Of a stretch of 64,000 nt of DNA, positions 35,861 to 45,683 are shown in pieces. The stretch comes from Flavobacterium sp. BFFFF1. GTDB taxonomy: Bacteria > Bacteroidota > Bacteroidia > Flavobacteriales > Flavobacteriaceae. Under the pieces are notes generated by a model. The model did not search any database and was not told where the DNA came from. It worked only from the letters and a program-made list of their open reading frames with translations. The position numbers and the translations under genes are program-made. Location of the stretch: the NCBI RefSeq assembly GCF_002256285.1, contig NZ_NKJE01000015.1:40009-104008 (forward strand), in the 5' to 3' direction. The stretch's first letter is position 1. Each line of letters starts with the position of its first letter.

Positions 35861-37744
35861 TTACTTTTGGACCAATTTAAAGATAAATGACTCAGAAGGG
35901 TTTATATCAACTTCCAAAATACCGCTCCCTTTCGCTACGGTGAGTTTGGAGTTTTGCTTTTTATAAAGTTGGTCCTGCATGTCATAAATTCCGTCACTAA
36001 GTCCCCATTGACTAATTAATGACTCTGGAATAAGCAGATTGAAATGGCTTTTGCTGACCCATGAAAAATTGTTGACAATCACGAGCTTTTCATTATCCGC
36101 CCAACGCGCAAAGGAATAAATGCCTTCACTGTAGCCTTTTGATTGCCTGCGGTTTATTGTTTGCAATTCCTGGTACTTCCCCATCAAAGCGTCGCTCTTT
36201 ATGGTAAAATTAAGCAGCCTCGAATAAAAATCCCTGAGATCCTGTTCCTCCGCCGACAATTGTCCCCCATCAAATTCACCATTGTTCATCCAACGCTGGT
36301 GGTGCGGCACACCAATATAATCAAAGATGGACGTACGGGACTTTTTACCGAAACCAGCGTCCTCATCGCCTGGCTCACCGACTTCCTGTCCAAAATAAAT
36401 CATCGTTGGTGAAGTGCCCACAGTAGCAGAGTATACCATTAATGGTTTCCCTTTCTCTGGGGTTCCCGCAAATTCGCGGCTGGCAAGCCTCTGCTCGTCA
36501 TGGTTGTCCAAAAAATGGAGCATATGGTGCTCAATGTCCTTAAGACCGCCCTGAATATCTGCCAGCGGATCCGGAAGACTATGACCCTGAATGACTTTCT
36601 TTAACTGATCATATGTTTCCACTTTATCATATAAATAATCCATTTTACCATAATGGATATAATTGCGGTACTCTTTCGGATTGTAAACCTCCGCCATCAG
36701 GAAGGCATCCGGATTTCTCATCTTTATCGCTGAATTCATATAACTCCAGAATTCGTAAGGCACCATTTCAGCCATATCATAACGAAAACCATCTACGCCT
36801 TTCCCAATCCAGTATAGCGCAATATTGCGGAACTTCTTCCATGAATCAGGGACATCTTTTCCCTTCCAGAAGTTATAATGTTCCTGGTAAGAGCGTTTGT
36901 CAAAATCCACCGGAAGCTCTGGAAAGTCCTTAGTGCCATCTGGTTTAATACCATAATTAATTTTTACTGTTTCGTACCAGTCGTCATTACTCGGTTTTGG
37001 CAATCGCGAACCATTCCCGGTCCATTTTGCCGGATTTTCAGTAAACTTACCATCAATAAGCGGGTTTTTCTCCCCGTTTAACGGCTTATAATGATCCGAA
37101 GTGGGCACTTCGAAAGCCTTCCCCGGAATATAGTAAAAGTTGTTGTCGCGCTTGTATTCCACGGAAGTGTCATCATCCGCACCAAAATCCCGAACACCTT
37201 TAGGATTTGACTTGCCCTCGTATTTACGGGCAATATGGTTCGGAACAATATCGATAATCACTTTCATACGGTATTTATGGGTCCGCTCCACCAAGGCCTC
37301 AAATTCTTCAAGCCGATGCGCCGGATCGTTCGCCAGGTCAGGATTTACATTGTAGTAATCCTTTACAGCATATGGGGAACCTGCGCGTCCTTTAACGACA
37401 TCGGGATCGTCATTAGAGATACCATAAGCGGTATAATCCCCTACTAAAGCATGATGTGGAACACCGGTATACCAAATGTGGGTGACACCCAGCTTTTTGA
37501 TTTCACTTAAAGCCTTGTCCGTAAAATCACTAAATTTTCCAACACCATTGACTTCTTTTTTCCCCCAGGGCTTGTTGGCGGTCTTCTTGTTTCCGAACAG
37601 TCTGGTAAAAACCTGATATACCACTATTTTTTTCTCAGGTGCTCTCGACACCGCTCTTTTCTCAGGCATTGGCGCAGTATTTTTTGTTTGTGCTGAAACC
37701 GATAAGAAACAGATGATCAGGACAGCGGTCAATATTTTTTTCAT
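35861..37744 (-). CDS. Exported alpha-amylase family (GH13) enzyme
   Basis: A 627-residue protein started at ATG 37744 (MKKILTAVLIICFLSVSAQ, a clear signal peptide). All GH13 regions are visible: VIIDIVPNHIARKY (region I), VDGFRYDMAEMVPYEFW with the nucleophile Asp, FLMAEVYNPKEY with the acid/base Glu, and HFLDNHDEQRLASREF with the third Asp. It should hydrolyse alpha-1,4-glucans outside the inner membrane. No T9SS tail is visible; the C-terminus looks like a GH13 C-domain. The ORF-track start at 37771 is rejected because a TTTG/TATATTTG promoter lies immediately upstream and would place the transcript start near 37771. Confidence 0.92.
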   Translation of the reverse strand: MKKILTAVLIICFLSVSAQTKNTAPMPEKRAVSRAPEKKIVVYQVFTRLFGNKKTANKPWGKKEVNGVGKFSDFTDKALSEIKKLGVTHIWYTGVPHHALVGDYTAYGISNDDPDVVKGRAGSPYAVKDYYNVNPDLANDPAHRLEEFEALVERTHKYRMKVIIDIVPNHIARKYEGKSNPKGVRDFGADDDTSVEYKRDNNFYYIPGKAFEVPTSDHYKPLNGEKNPLIDGKFTENPAKWTGNGSRLPKPSNDDWYETVKINYGIKPDGTKDFPELPVDFDKRSYQEHYNFWKGKDVPDSWKKFRNIALYWIGKGVDGFRYDMAEMVPYEFWSYMNSAIKMRNPDAFLMAEVYNPKEYRNYIHYGKMDYLYDKVETYDQLKKVIQGHSLPDPLADIQGGLKDIEHHMLHFLDNHDEQRLASREFAGTPEKGKPLMVYSATVGTSPTMIYFGQEVGEPGDEDAGFGKKSRTSIFDYIGVPHHQRWMNNGEFDGGQLSAEEQDLRDFYSRLLNFTIKSDALMGKYQELQTINRRQSKGYSEGIYSFARWADNEKLVIVNNFSWVSKSHFNLLIPESLISQWGLSDGIYDMQDQLYKKQNSKLTVAKGSGILEVDINPSESFIFKLVQK

Positions 37745-37777
37745 GTTTGCGTAATTAGGCATGCGACGCATGGCTTA

Positions 37778-37807
37778 CAAATATAAATAAAGCTTTGGGA
37801 TTTCAAA
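37778..37807 (-). promoter_or_regulatory. Complete Bacteroidetes promoter (-33 TTTG, -7 TATATTTG)
   Basis: On the minus strand TTTG (37804-37807) is separated by 18 bases from TATATTTG (37778-37785), close to the known Flavobacterium spacing. It lies 33 bases before the amylase ATG at 37744 and decides that start. It is the best-formed promoter I found in the window. Confidence 0.7.
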
Positions 37808-37868
37808 GTAGCACCACTATAGCAGTATAAATATTTCTTAATAACAATCGGTGTTGCTACATTTTACC

Positions 37869-37876
37869 TAAATTTG
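37869..37876 (+). promoter_or_regulatory. -7 promoter box (TAAATTTG)
   Basis: TAAATTTG matches TAnnTTTG and lies 17 bases ahead of the TTG start at 37894 of the OstA-like gene. It is back to back with the amylase promoter. Confidence 0.55.
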
Positions 37877-37893
37877 GCAAAAAATAAAATACG

Positions 37894-39558
37894 TTGAAAA
37901 AGTACTTTTTTCTCTTCTTTTGCGGCTTCCTGCTTTTGGCTTCAAAGCCAGCCACTGCACAAAAGGCAAAACCGATTATCATTGAGAATGCAGACCATTT
38001 CGACATCAACCAGGCCGAAATCCCGGACGCGGCATTGCTCACCGGCAATGTGCGTGTAAACCACGACGGCGTCATCATGACCTGCAACAAAGCGTATTTC
38101 TTCCAAAAAGAAAATTACCTCAAAGCTTTTGGGAATTTCCAGATGGTACAAGGAGATACATTGTACATGAATAGTGAATATGCCGAATACAATGGTAATG
38201 TAAAACAGGCCTTTGCAACAGGAAAACCGGTACTTCGCACACCTGACATGACATTGACAACTGACACCATCCATTTTGACAGGAATATCCAACAGGCATA
38301 CTATAATTCGCCCGGAACCATCGTAAACAAGGAAAATACGTTGAAAAGCAAGTCCGGAAGGTACTATGCCAAAGAAAAAAAATTCCAGTTCCTGACCGCT
38401 GTCACCATCACCAATCCAAAGTATGTAATCAAGTCAAATCATCTGGACTATTACAACAATTCTGGGCACGCTTACTTATTTGGTCCCTCGACGATTACCG
38501 GCGACAAGGACTACATTTATACTGAAAAAGGATTTTATGACAACAAGAAAAACGTCGGACATTTCCTAAGGAAATCCTATATACGCTACAAAGACCGATT
38601 GATCGAAGGCGACAGCCTTTATTATGACCGCACGCGTGAGTTTGCCTCTGCCACCAACAACGTCAAGATTACGGATTCGATCAATAAGGGGCTTGTCAAA
38701 GGACATTATGCCGAAATTTACAAAGCGAAGGATTCCATGTTCGTAACGAAACGCGCCGTCGCAATCAACCTGGTTGAAAATGATTCGGTGTACATCCACG
38801 GCAAAAAGTTAATGATCACCGGAAAGCCCGAAAATCGGGTAATTCGGGCGTTCAATAATGCACGGTTTTACAAAACAGACATGAGCGGGAAGTGCGATTC
38901 GATACATTCAAGCCAAAAAGAAGCTTTGACAAAACTAATCGGGCATCCGATTATCTGGAACGGCAAAAATCAAATGACCGGCGATGTCATGCACCTCGTC
39001 GGGAACAACAATACCGAGAAACTTGATTCGTTAAAAGTTCTGAATAATGCGTTCCTTATTGCCAAGGATACCGTCGGAAATGGGTTCAATCAGGTCAAGG
39101 GCGTCAATTTATACGGAAAATTCAATGACAACAAACTGAACGAGGCGGACGTCGTAAAAAACACCGAAATCATCTATTTTATGCGTGATGACAAGCAGGA
39201 ACTTATTGGCATCAATAAAAGTGTCAGCAGCCGCATCAACCTAAAGCTGAAAGACAATGAAATCGATGAAATCACCCAGTATGACAAACCCGATAGTGAT
39301 TTGTATCCGGAAACGAAATTTCCCGAAAATGCGCGAAAACTTAGGGGATTTATCTGGCGTGAAGACGAGCGCATCCGAACCAAGGACGATATTTTCCCAG
39401 TAGAAGAAAACGAACTTGATGACAAAATCCAGGCTGCAAAGAAAGCCGCTGAACTCAAACCGGACGTCCCGATGAAAGTCCGTAAGGAAACCAAGGATTA
39501 TGACAAGAATCACCCGTCTGGAAAGAAAACATTACCTCCTCCAAATCCGCAAAATTAA
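37894..39558 (+). CDS. OstA-like (LptA-type) LPS-transport protein
   Basis: A 554-residue exported protein. Its signal peptide (FFLFFCGFLLLASKPATAQ) follows a TTG start. The N-terminal 230 residues contain repeated beta-jellyroll strands of the OstA/LptA family: IIIENADHFDINQAEIPDAA, LTGNVRVNHDGVIMTCNKAY and YAEYNGNVKQAFATGKPVL. The rest is a second beta-rich part and a basic, proline-rich tail. OstA-like proteins bridge lipopolysaccharide across the periplasm in gram-negative bacteria; this is longer than E. coli LptA (about 185 residues), as expected for the Bacteroidetes form. The next gene begins six bases downstream. Confidence 0.85.
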   Translation: MKKYFFLFFCGFLLLASKPATAQKAKPIIIENADHFDINQAEIPDAALLTGNVRVNHDGVIMTCNKAYFFQKENYLKAFGNFQMVQGDTLYMNSEYAEYNGNVKQAFATGKPVLRTPDMTLTTDTIHFDRNIQQAYYNSPGTIVNKENTLKSKSGRYYAKEKKFQFLTAVTITNPKYVIKSNHLDYYNNSGHAYLFGPSTITGDKDYIYTEKGFYDNKKNVGHFLRKSYIRYKDRLIEGDSLYYDRTREFASATNNVKITDSINKGLVKGHYAEIYKAKDSMFVTKRAVAINLVENDSVYIHGKKLMITGKPENRVIRAFNNARFYKTDMSGKCDSIHSSQKEALTKLIGHPIIWNGKNQMTGDVMHLVGNNNTEKLDSLKVLNNAFLIAKDTVGNGFNQVKGVNLYGKFNDNKLNEADVVKNTEIIYFMRDDKQELIGINKSVSSRINLKLKDNEIDEITQYDKPDSDLYPETKFPENARKLRGFIWREDERIRTKDDIFPVEENELDDKIQAAKKAAELKPDVPMKVRKETKDYDKNHPSGKKTLPPPNPQN

Positions 39559-39563
39559 TTCCC

Positions 39564-40757
39564 TTGAAAAAAGATTTCCTCAAATACCAGGCGCAGACTT
39601 CCCCGTACCCGCTCGGCATGGAAGTATCACATGCGGAAGGCTCGTACATTTACGACACCCATAACAAAAGATACCTTGACTTCGTCGCGGGCGTTTCAGC
39701 CATCGCAGTAGGCCATCGCAATAAGCGCGTCAATGATGCCATTAAAGCACAACTCGATAAATATTCGCACGTGATGGTGTATGGCGAATATGCACAGGAT
39801 CCCGCGGTAGCGTATTGCAAGCTATTGGTAGAAAACCTACCAGCGCCATTAGACAAAGTATACCTGGTCAATTCAGGGACTGAAGCTGCTGAAGGCGCGT
39901 TAAAACTCGCGCGACGCGTTACCGGGCGGAGCCAGCTGATTTCATGCCATAACGCCTACCACGGCAATACGATGGGGTCCATGAGCGTCATGGGATTCGA
40001 AGAACGGAAACAGGTTTTTCGCCCGTTAATTCCGGATGTCGATTTTATCACGTTTAACAATGACGCCGATTTACAGAAGATCACGACGAAAACGGCCGGC
40101 ATCATACTCGAAAGTATCCAGGGCGGCGCGGGATTCATCCAGCCGGAAAATGGATTCCTGAAAAAAGTACGCGAACGCTGTACTGAGGTGGGCGCAGTCA
40201 TGATTGTCGATGAAATCCAACCCGGCTTCGGACGTACCGGAAAACTGTTCGGATTTGAAAACTACGATGCGGTTCCCGACGTAATTATTATAGGAAAAGG
40301 AATGGGCGGCGGTATGCCGGTAGGCGCATTCGTAGCGCCATCACACATGATGGATCTGTTGAGCCATGACCCAAAACTCGGACACATCACGACCTTCGGC
40401 GGACATCCTGTCATAGCGGCAGCCTGCCTCGCCACTTTACAGGAAATCATCGAAAACGGGCTGATGGCGCAGGCCCTGGAAAAAGAAGCGTTGTTCCGTA
40501 CACTTTTGGTACATCCTTTGATAAAGGAAATAAGAGGGAAAGGGCTCATGCTTGCCGCAATGACCGAGAAACCGGAGATTACCGATAAAGTAATTTTACA
40601 ATGCCAGGATGAGGGGTTAATCCTATTTTGGCTGCTCTTTGAAGGACGCGCGATCAGGATTACGCCTCCCCTAACGATTTCAGAAGACGAAATCCGGGAA
40701 GGTTGCGGGATTCTTTTGAAAGTGCTAGACAGCGTAATGGATGATATGAGAAGCTGA
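39564..40757 (+). CDS. Class III pyridoxal-phosphate aminotransferase
   Basis: A 397-residue enzyme of the acetylornithine/GABA-aminotransferase family, beginning at TTG 39564 (DFLKYQAQTSPYPLGMEVSH). PLP-site motifs are LVNSGTEAAEGALKLARRVT, CHNAYHGNTMGSMSVMG, VMIVDEIQPGFGRTGKLFGF and DVIIIGKGMGGGMPVGAFVA, whose lysine holds the cofactor. GHITTFGGHPVIAAACLA follows. Substrate specificity cannot be read from sequence. It directly follows the OstA gene and may be translated from the same transcript, although the two functions are not obviously related. Confidence 0.93.
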   Translation: MKKDFLKYQAQTSPYPLGMEVSHAEGSYIYDTHNKRYLDFVAGVSAIAVGHRNKRVNDAIKAQLDKYSHVMVYGEYAQDPAVAYCKLLVENLPAPLDKVYLVNSGTEAAEGALKLARRVTGRSQLISCHNAYHGNTMGSMSVMGFEERKQVFRPLIPDVDFITFNNDADLQKITTKTAGIILESIQGGAGFIQPENGFLKKVRERCTEVGAVMIVDEIQPGFGRTGKLFGFENYDAVPDVIIIGKGMGGGMPVGAFVAPSHMMDLLSHDPKLGHITTFGGHPVIAAACLATLQEIIENGLMAQALEKEALFRTLLVHPLIKEIRGKGLMLAAMTEKPEITDKVILQCQDEGLILFWLLFEGRAIRITPPLTISEDEIREGCGILLKVLDSVMDDMRS

Positions 40758-40880
40758 TCCTGCTGTACGTTCCTATCAAAGTATGCTGTTAATTAAATTG
40801 TTCACAACAATAAAATTACAGCCCGAAATCAACAATAAGCTTGCCTAATTTTAGTTAGGATAATTTTAAAGATAAACAGT

Positions 40881-42275
40881 ATGCAATTAAGCAACGAAGA
40901 AGAAGACTACAATTTATCCTTATCAAAATTCGAATCCATGTTGAAAACCAACAAGGTGCTCTTTTTTGATTCCGAGGAATTTGAAGAAATCATCCTTCAT
41001 TACCTCGATATGGGTAAAGCGTCTTTAGCAAAAAAAGCCTTAAAATTAGCACTGGAACAGCATCCCAAATCCACAGGCCTGAAGCTTGTACAGGTAGAAA
41101 TGCTCGTTTATGATGACAAACTTGACACAGCCGAAAAGCTGCTGAATGAACTCTTCGCTATTGAACCGAACAACGAAGAAATATACATCCAAAAAGCCAG
41201 TATTTATTCAAAAAGGGATGACCACGAGAAAGCCGTGGAATTTCTTAAAACCGCTTTGGAATATACCGACGACTTCGCAGATGTTTATAATCTGATGGGC
41301 ATGGAATACCTTTTTATGGACAGCCTGGAATTGGCCAAGGAAAGTTTCATCAAATGCCTTGAAGAGGATTTTGAAGATCAGGCCGCCCTATACAATGTGG
41401 TATACTGTTTCGAATTTCTGGACCAAAATGAACAGGCAATCGAATACCTCGCAAAATATATTGAACGAAATCCCTACAGTGAAATCGCCTGGCACCAAAC
41501 CGGACGTTTACACTATGGACTTAAACAATATGACGAAGCTTTACGCGCGTTTGATTATGCTACCCTGATTGACGATGAATTCCTTGGTGCCTTCATGGAA
41601 AAGGCAAAATCACTGGAAAGGCTGAAACGATATGATGATGCCATTGAGGCATACAATCGGACGATAGAACTCGAAGACCCAACGTCATATGCGCTTTTAC
41701 GAATTGGAAAATGTCACGAAAAACTGGGCAATAAGGCTTTAGCGCTCAAATTCTTTAACAAGACGGTGCACGAGGATCCATTGCTGGATAAAGGCTGGAT
41801 CGCCATCACCGACTTTTACGTTCGGCAGAAGAACTTTCAAAAAGCTTTGTTTTACGTCAATAAGGCGTTGAATATTGACAATCAAAACCGCCTGTATTGG
41901 AAAAGATATGCCACAATAAACCGTGAAATGAATTTCTATGAGGAAGCCGAATTCGGTTACAGAAAAGCGGTGGAATTTGGTGATGCTGCGCTGGATACCT
42001 GGCTGTATTGGGTTGACATACTCCAATTCCTGGGAGAATTCGACACTGCGATAGAAACCTTGTTACAGGCAACTGAATTTTTTCCGGAATCATACGAAAT
42101 CGAATACCGTCTTGCAGGGTTGTATTTCATGCTGCATGAAGATACCAAAGGAAAATTCCATGTCGCCAATGGGCTGCGCCTGGATTTCGACAACCACCAT
42201 ATCCTGGCGGATCTGTTTCCGGTGATCTGGACAAGGAAGATTGTTCAGAATGCCATTCACAAACACCGCAAATAA
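40881..42275 (+). CDS. TPR-repeat protein, cytoplasmic
   Basis: A 464-residue protein made almost wholly of tetratricopeptide repeats (at least eight, e.g. YNLMGMEYLFMDSLELAKES, AWHQTGRLHYGLKQYDEALR and LLRIGKCHEKLGNKALALKF). It has no signal peptide or membrane helix, so it acts in the cytosol as a scaffold for protein contacts. The partner is unknown. It has its own gap upstream (about 120 bases) and a strong terminator downstream, making it a likely single-gene unit. Confidence 0.88.
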   Translation: MQLSNEEEDYNLSLSKFESMLKTNKVLFFDSEEFEEIILHYLDMGKASLAKKALKLALEQHPKSTGLKLVQVEMLVYDDKLDTAEKLLNELFAIEPNNEEIYIQKASIYSKRDDHEKAVEFLKTALEYTDDFADVYNLMGMEYLFMDSLELAKESFIKCLEEDFEDQAALYNVVYCFEFLDQNEQAIEYLAKYIERNPYSEIAWHQTGRLHYGLKQYDEALRAFDYATLIDDEFLGAFMEKAKSLERLKRYDDAIEAYNRTIELEDPTSYALLRIGKCHEKLGNKALALKFFNKTVHEDPLLDKGWIAITDFYVRQKNFQKALFYVNKALNIDNQNRLYWKRYATINREMNFYEEAEFGYRKAVEFGDAALDTWLYWVDILQFLGEFDTAIETLLQATEFFPESYEIEYRLAGLYFMLHEDTKGKFHVANGLRLDFDNHHILADLFPVIWTRKIVQNAIHKHRK

Positions 42276-42297
42276 TTTTTTTTTATACACAGTTCCT

Positions 42298-42331
42298 GTT
42301 CTCCGGCGCCTTACTTCCGGAGAACTTTTTT
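42298..42331 (+). terminator. Intrinsic terminator of the TPR gene
   Basis: GTTCTCCGG at 42298-42306 pairs perfectly with CCGGAGAAC at 42317-42325, loop of ten bases, followed by six T. The distance to the TPR stop is about 20 bases, and aroE starts 12 bases beyond the T-run. Confidence 0.9.
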
Positions 42332-42343
42332 ATACACCAAAAA

Positions 42344-43087
42344 ATGTCAAATTTTAACCAGTTCGGGCTTGTAGGCAGGAACATTTCCTATTCCTTCTCA
42401 AAAAAATATTTTACTGAAAAGTTCAGCAAAGAAAACCTTGGGGAAAACACTTACGAAAATTTCGACATCGCCGACATCACTGAATTTCAGGATATTATTG
42501 AGGAAAATCCCGATTTGAAAGGCCTGAATGTTACCATTCCTTTCAAGCAAAGCGTCATTCCGTACTTAGACAAGGTTTCAAAAAAAGCCAACGCAATCGG
42601 GGCGGTAAACACGATAAAAATAACAAAAAAAGGCAGGCTCAAAGGCTACAATACCGATTGGTTTGGCTTCAAAAAATCGCTTTTGCCTTTGTTACATCCC
42701 CACCACAGGAAAGCTTTGATTCTGGGGACCGGAGGCGCTTCAAAGGCAGTTGCCTATGCATTGGAAAAACTGGACATCGGCTACCTGTTCGTATCCCGAA
42801 ACGAAGGCAAAAATACGATCACGTACGATCAGGTTTCGCCTTATATCATGGAGGAATACACAATCGTTGTCAATTGTACGCCGCTTGGCACAAGTCCTGA
42901 TACAGATGCCGCGCCGGAAATACCTTACAACTATTTTACTTCTGGCCATATTGCTTATGACCTGATTTACAATCCTACAGAAACAACCTTTCTTAAAAAC
43001 GCCGCAAAAAAAGGGGCTGTGACAAAAAATGGTTACGAGATGCTGGTATTTCAAGCCGAAAAAGCCTGGGAAATTTGGAATTCCTAG
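42344..43087 (+). CDS. aroE: Shikimate dehydrogenase
   Basis: A 247-residue NADP-dependent enzyme of the shikimate pathway (3-dehydroshikimate to shikimate). The substrate domain shows FGLVGRNISYSFSKKYF and GLNVTIPFKQSVIPYLDKVS, including the catalytic lysine and the NVTIP motif. KANAIGAVNTI and the cofactor loop ALILGTGGASKAVAYAL follow. The end carries GYEMLVFQAEKAWEIW. It is slightly shorter than E. coli AroE (272 residues), as usual for Bacteroidetes. It sits directly after a terminator, so it needs its own promoter, which I could not identify. Confidence 0.93.
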   Translation: MSNFNQFGLVGRNISYSFSKKYFTEKFSKENLGENTYENFDIADITEFQDIIEENPDLKGLNVTIPFKQSVIPYLDKVSKKANAIGAVNTIKITKKGRLKGYNTDWFGFKKSLLPLLHPHHRKALILGTGGASKAVAYALEKLDIGYLFVSRNEGKNTITYDQVSPYIMEEYTIVVNCTPLGTSPDTDAAPEIPYNYFTSGHIAYDLIYNPTETTFLKNAAKKGAVTKNGYEMLVFQAEKAWEIWNS

Positions 43088-43229
43088 TGAACCGTTCCCA
43101 ATTCACTTCACCGCTATGAAAATCACCGTAAAAGGTTTACGCTTTTAAATACAGGTTTTTCTTTGAATTTTGGTCCGCCTTTATTACCTTACGCCCTCAA
43201 ATTTTACGAACGTTATACATTTATAAAAA

Positions 43230-45527
43230 ATGTTAGAAGAAAAGAATGACAACCTGGCTCAAAACGAAAATGAGACAGATGGAAATGTAGAAAACCCAAA
43301 CCAGGAAACGGTAAATGCGGAAAATCACGTAGAAGCACCGACTGACGAAGTGGCCAATGACGCTGAAGTTGCGCAGGATGTTTCAGCTCCGGAAGAAACA
43401 GTGAATGAAAGTGCAGATACAGAATCGCTGGGCGACGCTATGGTTGCAGAACATGAATTAGGCGAAACACCGTCGGATGAAACCTTGCTTACGGAACAGA
43501 ATGATGAACCTGAATCAGAAGAAACGGATAGCCCGGCAGAAACTGAAAGTGAGGCAACAGTAGACAGTCCTGATGCACAAGTAGAGGATACTCCCGAAGC
43601 CATTATCGATGAGATCACCGAAACCACAGCTGACGTTGAACCTGAAAGCGAGGAAGAACAGGCTGCAGTGGAGACTGAACTGGTACACGGGTCGCAGGCA
43701 GCACCTGACACTGAACAGGCCGCTATTGACGCTATAGCCGAAACAAACGCCGAAGAAGGCGAAGATGAAACCCTCGCAGGCCGTCATGAAATCCCGATGC
43801 AGGACTATGAAGCAATGCCTATGGACAAGCTGGTTTCCGAACTGGAAATCCTTGTGGCGGTTGACAAAGTCATGTCAGTAAAAGACCACGTCGAAAATTT
43901 ACGTACGGCATTCCTTTCCAAATACAACCATTTTATTGAAGAGAAAAAAGAAGAATTCCTGGCCGAAAACCCGGATGGTACGGAAGAATTCCATTATCAC
44001 TATCCGCTAAAGTCAAAATTCGACGTCTTATACAACCAATTCAGGGATAAAAAGAACATCCACTTCAAAAGCCTTCAAAATAACCTGCAGGCGAACCTGG
44101 AAAAACGGCTCGCTATTGTCGAGGAATTAAAGGAACTGATCAATCCGCAGGAAAACATCAAGGATACGCTGAAACACTTCAACGATCTTCGCGACCGTTG
44201 GAAAAATGCCGGCCCGATCCCAAAAGACAAATATAACCACGTGTGGAATAACTACCATTTCCACCTGGAAAATTTCTATGATTACCTGCATTTGGACCGC
44301 GAAGCACGCGACATCGACTTCAAGCACAACCTGGAACAGAAGGAGCGTATCATCACCCGTGTAGAGCAGCTCGTCAATGAGCCGGACATCAATAAGGCAT
44401 TCCGTGAACTGCAGGATTTGCATAAAATCTGGAAAGAAGACATCGGTCCTGTTTCAAAAGACCACCGTGAGGATGTGTGGAACCGTTTTTCGGCGTTGAC
44501 AAAACTGATGCACGACAAACGCGAATTGCTTTTTGAAGGGCAAAGGGAACGGGAAAACCAAAACCTCGCTGCGAAAAAAGAAATTATCGCCAAAATTGAG
44601 GCACTGGCACAGGAAAAAGTGACGGCGCATGCTTCATGGCAAGGCCAGGTGGAAAAAGTCGAAGCGCTACGCAACGAATTTTTCTCGGCAGGCAAAGTCC
44701 CTTCTGAAGTCAATGAAGAAACCTGGGCGGCTTTTAAAACCGCTGTGCGCAACTTCAATGCGCTGAAGAATTCATTTTATAAAGACATTAAGAAAGACCA
44801 GAATGATAACCTGAATAAAAAGCAGGCGCTTGTGGAACGAGCAAAAGCCCTTCAGGAAAGTGAAGATTTTGCCGCAACCACACCCGTGATGAAACAAATT
44901 CAGGAAGAGTGGAAACAGGTGGGACACGTACCAAGAAAATACTCCGATAAAATCTGGAAAGAGTTCAAGGATGCCTGTAACCACTATTTCGAAAGACTGA
45001 AGGCACAGCGCAATGAGGCCAACACAGAGGAAATGGAAGCTTTCGAAAAGAAAAAAGCCTACATCGAAAGCCTTAAGGATTTTGAAATGACAGGCGACCA
45101 CAAAACCGACCTCGATGCCATTAAGGCACACATCGAAACGTGGAAAGGACTGGGCAGGGTTCCTTTTTCAAGAAAGCACATCGATGGGAAGTTCAATAAA
45201 GTACTTGATGTATTGTTCGAAAAACTGAGCCTGAGTAAAAAAGACACCGACATGATGCGCTTCAGCAATAAGGTGGAGCAGTTATCGGAGTCAAATGATA
45301 CGCGCAAGATCGACAACGAGAAAATCTTCCTGATGCGTAAGATTGAAGAAGTACAGTCAGAGATCTTCCAATTGGAAAACAACATTCAGTTCTTCACGAA
45401 TACTAAAAACGCGAAGAAGGAAAATTCGATTGTACTTGAAGTCAGGAAAAGCATTGAAAGGCATAAAGACGAGCTTTCTGTGCTGAAAGACAAACTAAAA
45501 AAAGTCAGGAGTTTAGGCCAGGAATAA
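43230..45527 (+). CDS. DUF349 coiled-coil protein with long acidic N-terminus
   Basis: A 765-residue protein. Residues 1-190 are low complexity, rich in E, D, T, S, A and V, with no hydrophobic core (probably disordered). From about 230 to 680 it has several DUF349 repeats, seen in repeated stretches such as DRWKNAGPIPKDKYNHVWNN, DIGPVSKDHREDVWNRFSAL and EWKQVGHVPRKYSDKIWKEF. These are long charged helices. A final coiled coil (residues 690-765, EEVQSEIFQLENNIQFFTN) follows. The family is common in Bacteroidetes; its role is unknown. It is a single-gene unit with its own terminator. Confidence 0.9.
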   Translation: MLEEKNDNLAQNENETDGNVENPNQETVNAENHVEAPTDEVANDAEVAQDVSAPEETVNESADTESLGDAMVAEHELGETPSDETLLTEQNDEPESEETDSPAETESEATVDSPDAQVEDTPEAIIDEITETTADVEPESEEEQAAVETELVHGSQAAPDTEQAAIDAIAETNAEEGEDETLAGRHEIPMQDYEAMPMDKLVSELEILVAVDKVMSVKDHVENLRTAFLSKYNHFIEEKKEEFLAENPDGTEEFHYHYPLKSKFDVLYNQFRDKKNIHFKSLQNNLQANLEKRLAIVEELKELINPQENIKDTLKHFNDLRDRWKNAGPIPKDKYNHVWNNYHFHLENFYDYLHLDREARDIDFKHNLEQKERIITRVEQLVNEPDINKAFRELQDLHKIWKEDIGPVSKDHREDVWNRFSALTKLMHDKRELLFEGQRERENQNLAAKKEIIAKIEALAQEKVTAHASWQGQVEKVEALRNEFFSAGKVPSEVNEETWAAFKTAVRNFNALKNSFYKDIKKDQNDNLNKKQALVERAKALQESEDFAATTPVMKQIQEEWKQVGHVPRKYSDKIWKEFKDACNHYFERLKAQRNEANTEEMEAFEKKKAYIESLKDFEMTGDHKTDLDAIKAHIETWKGLGRVPFSRKHIDGKFNKVLDVLFEKLSLSKKDTDMMRFSNKVEQLSESNDTRKIDNEKIFLMRKIEEVQSEIFQLENNIQFFTNTKNAKKENSIVLEVRKSIERHKDELSVLKDKLKKVRSLGQE

Positions 45528-45550
45528 CGCCAGTTTCTTTAAATATACAA

Positions 45551-45578
45551 AAGCCTCATTAAACGTGAGGCTTTTTTT
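45551..45578 (+). terminator. Intrinsic terminator of the DUF349 gene
   Basis: AAGCCTCA (45551-45558), loop TTAAACG, TGAGGCTT (45566-45573), followed by T residues. It lies 23 bases past the stop codon. Confidence 0.9.
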
Positions 45579-45593
45579 ATGCGCTCCCCGCCC

Positions 45594-45683
45594 CTAGCCC
45601 TGATCGACGCGGCATCCTTTTGTGGCGCAGCGCAGCGGAGCCACAAAAGATACAGCAGAGAGCAGGATAAGGCTCCTGAAAAA
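45594..45683. ncRNA. Structured intergenic element (possible flavo-1-like motif)
   Basis: A 90-base element between the terminator and the permease gene. It has a perfect ten-base-pair hairpin, CTTTTGTGGC (45617-45626) with GCCACAAAAG (45640-45649). The flanking words CCTGATCGACGCGGCATCC and GATACAGCAGAGAGCAGGA are ones I recall from many Flavobacterium intergenic regions. It could be a copy of a dispersed repeat or a structured RNA of the flavo-1 type. I cannot confirm without a covariance search, so the RNA label is tentative. Confidence 0.45.
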
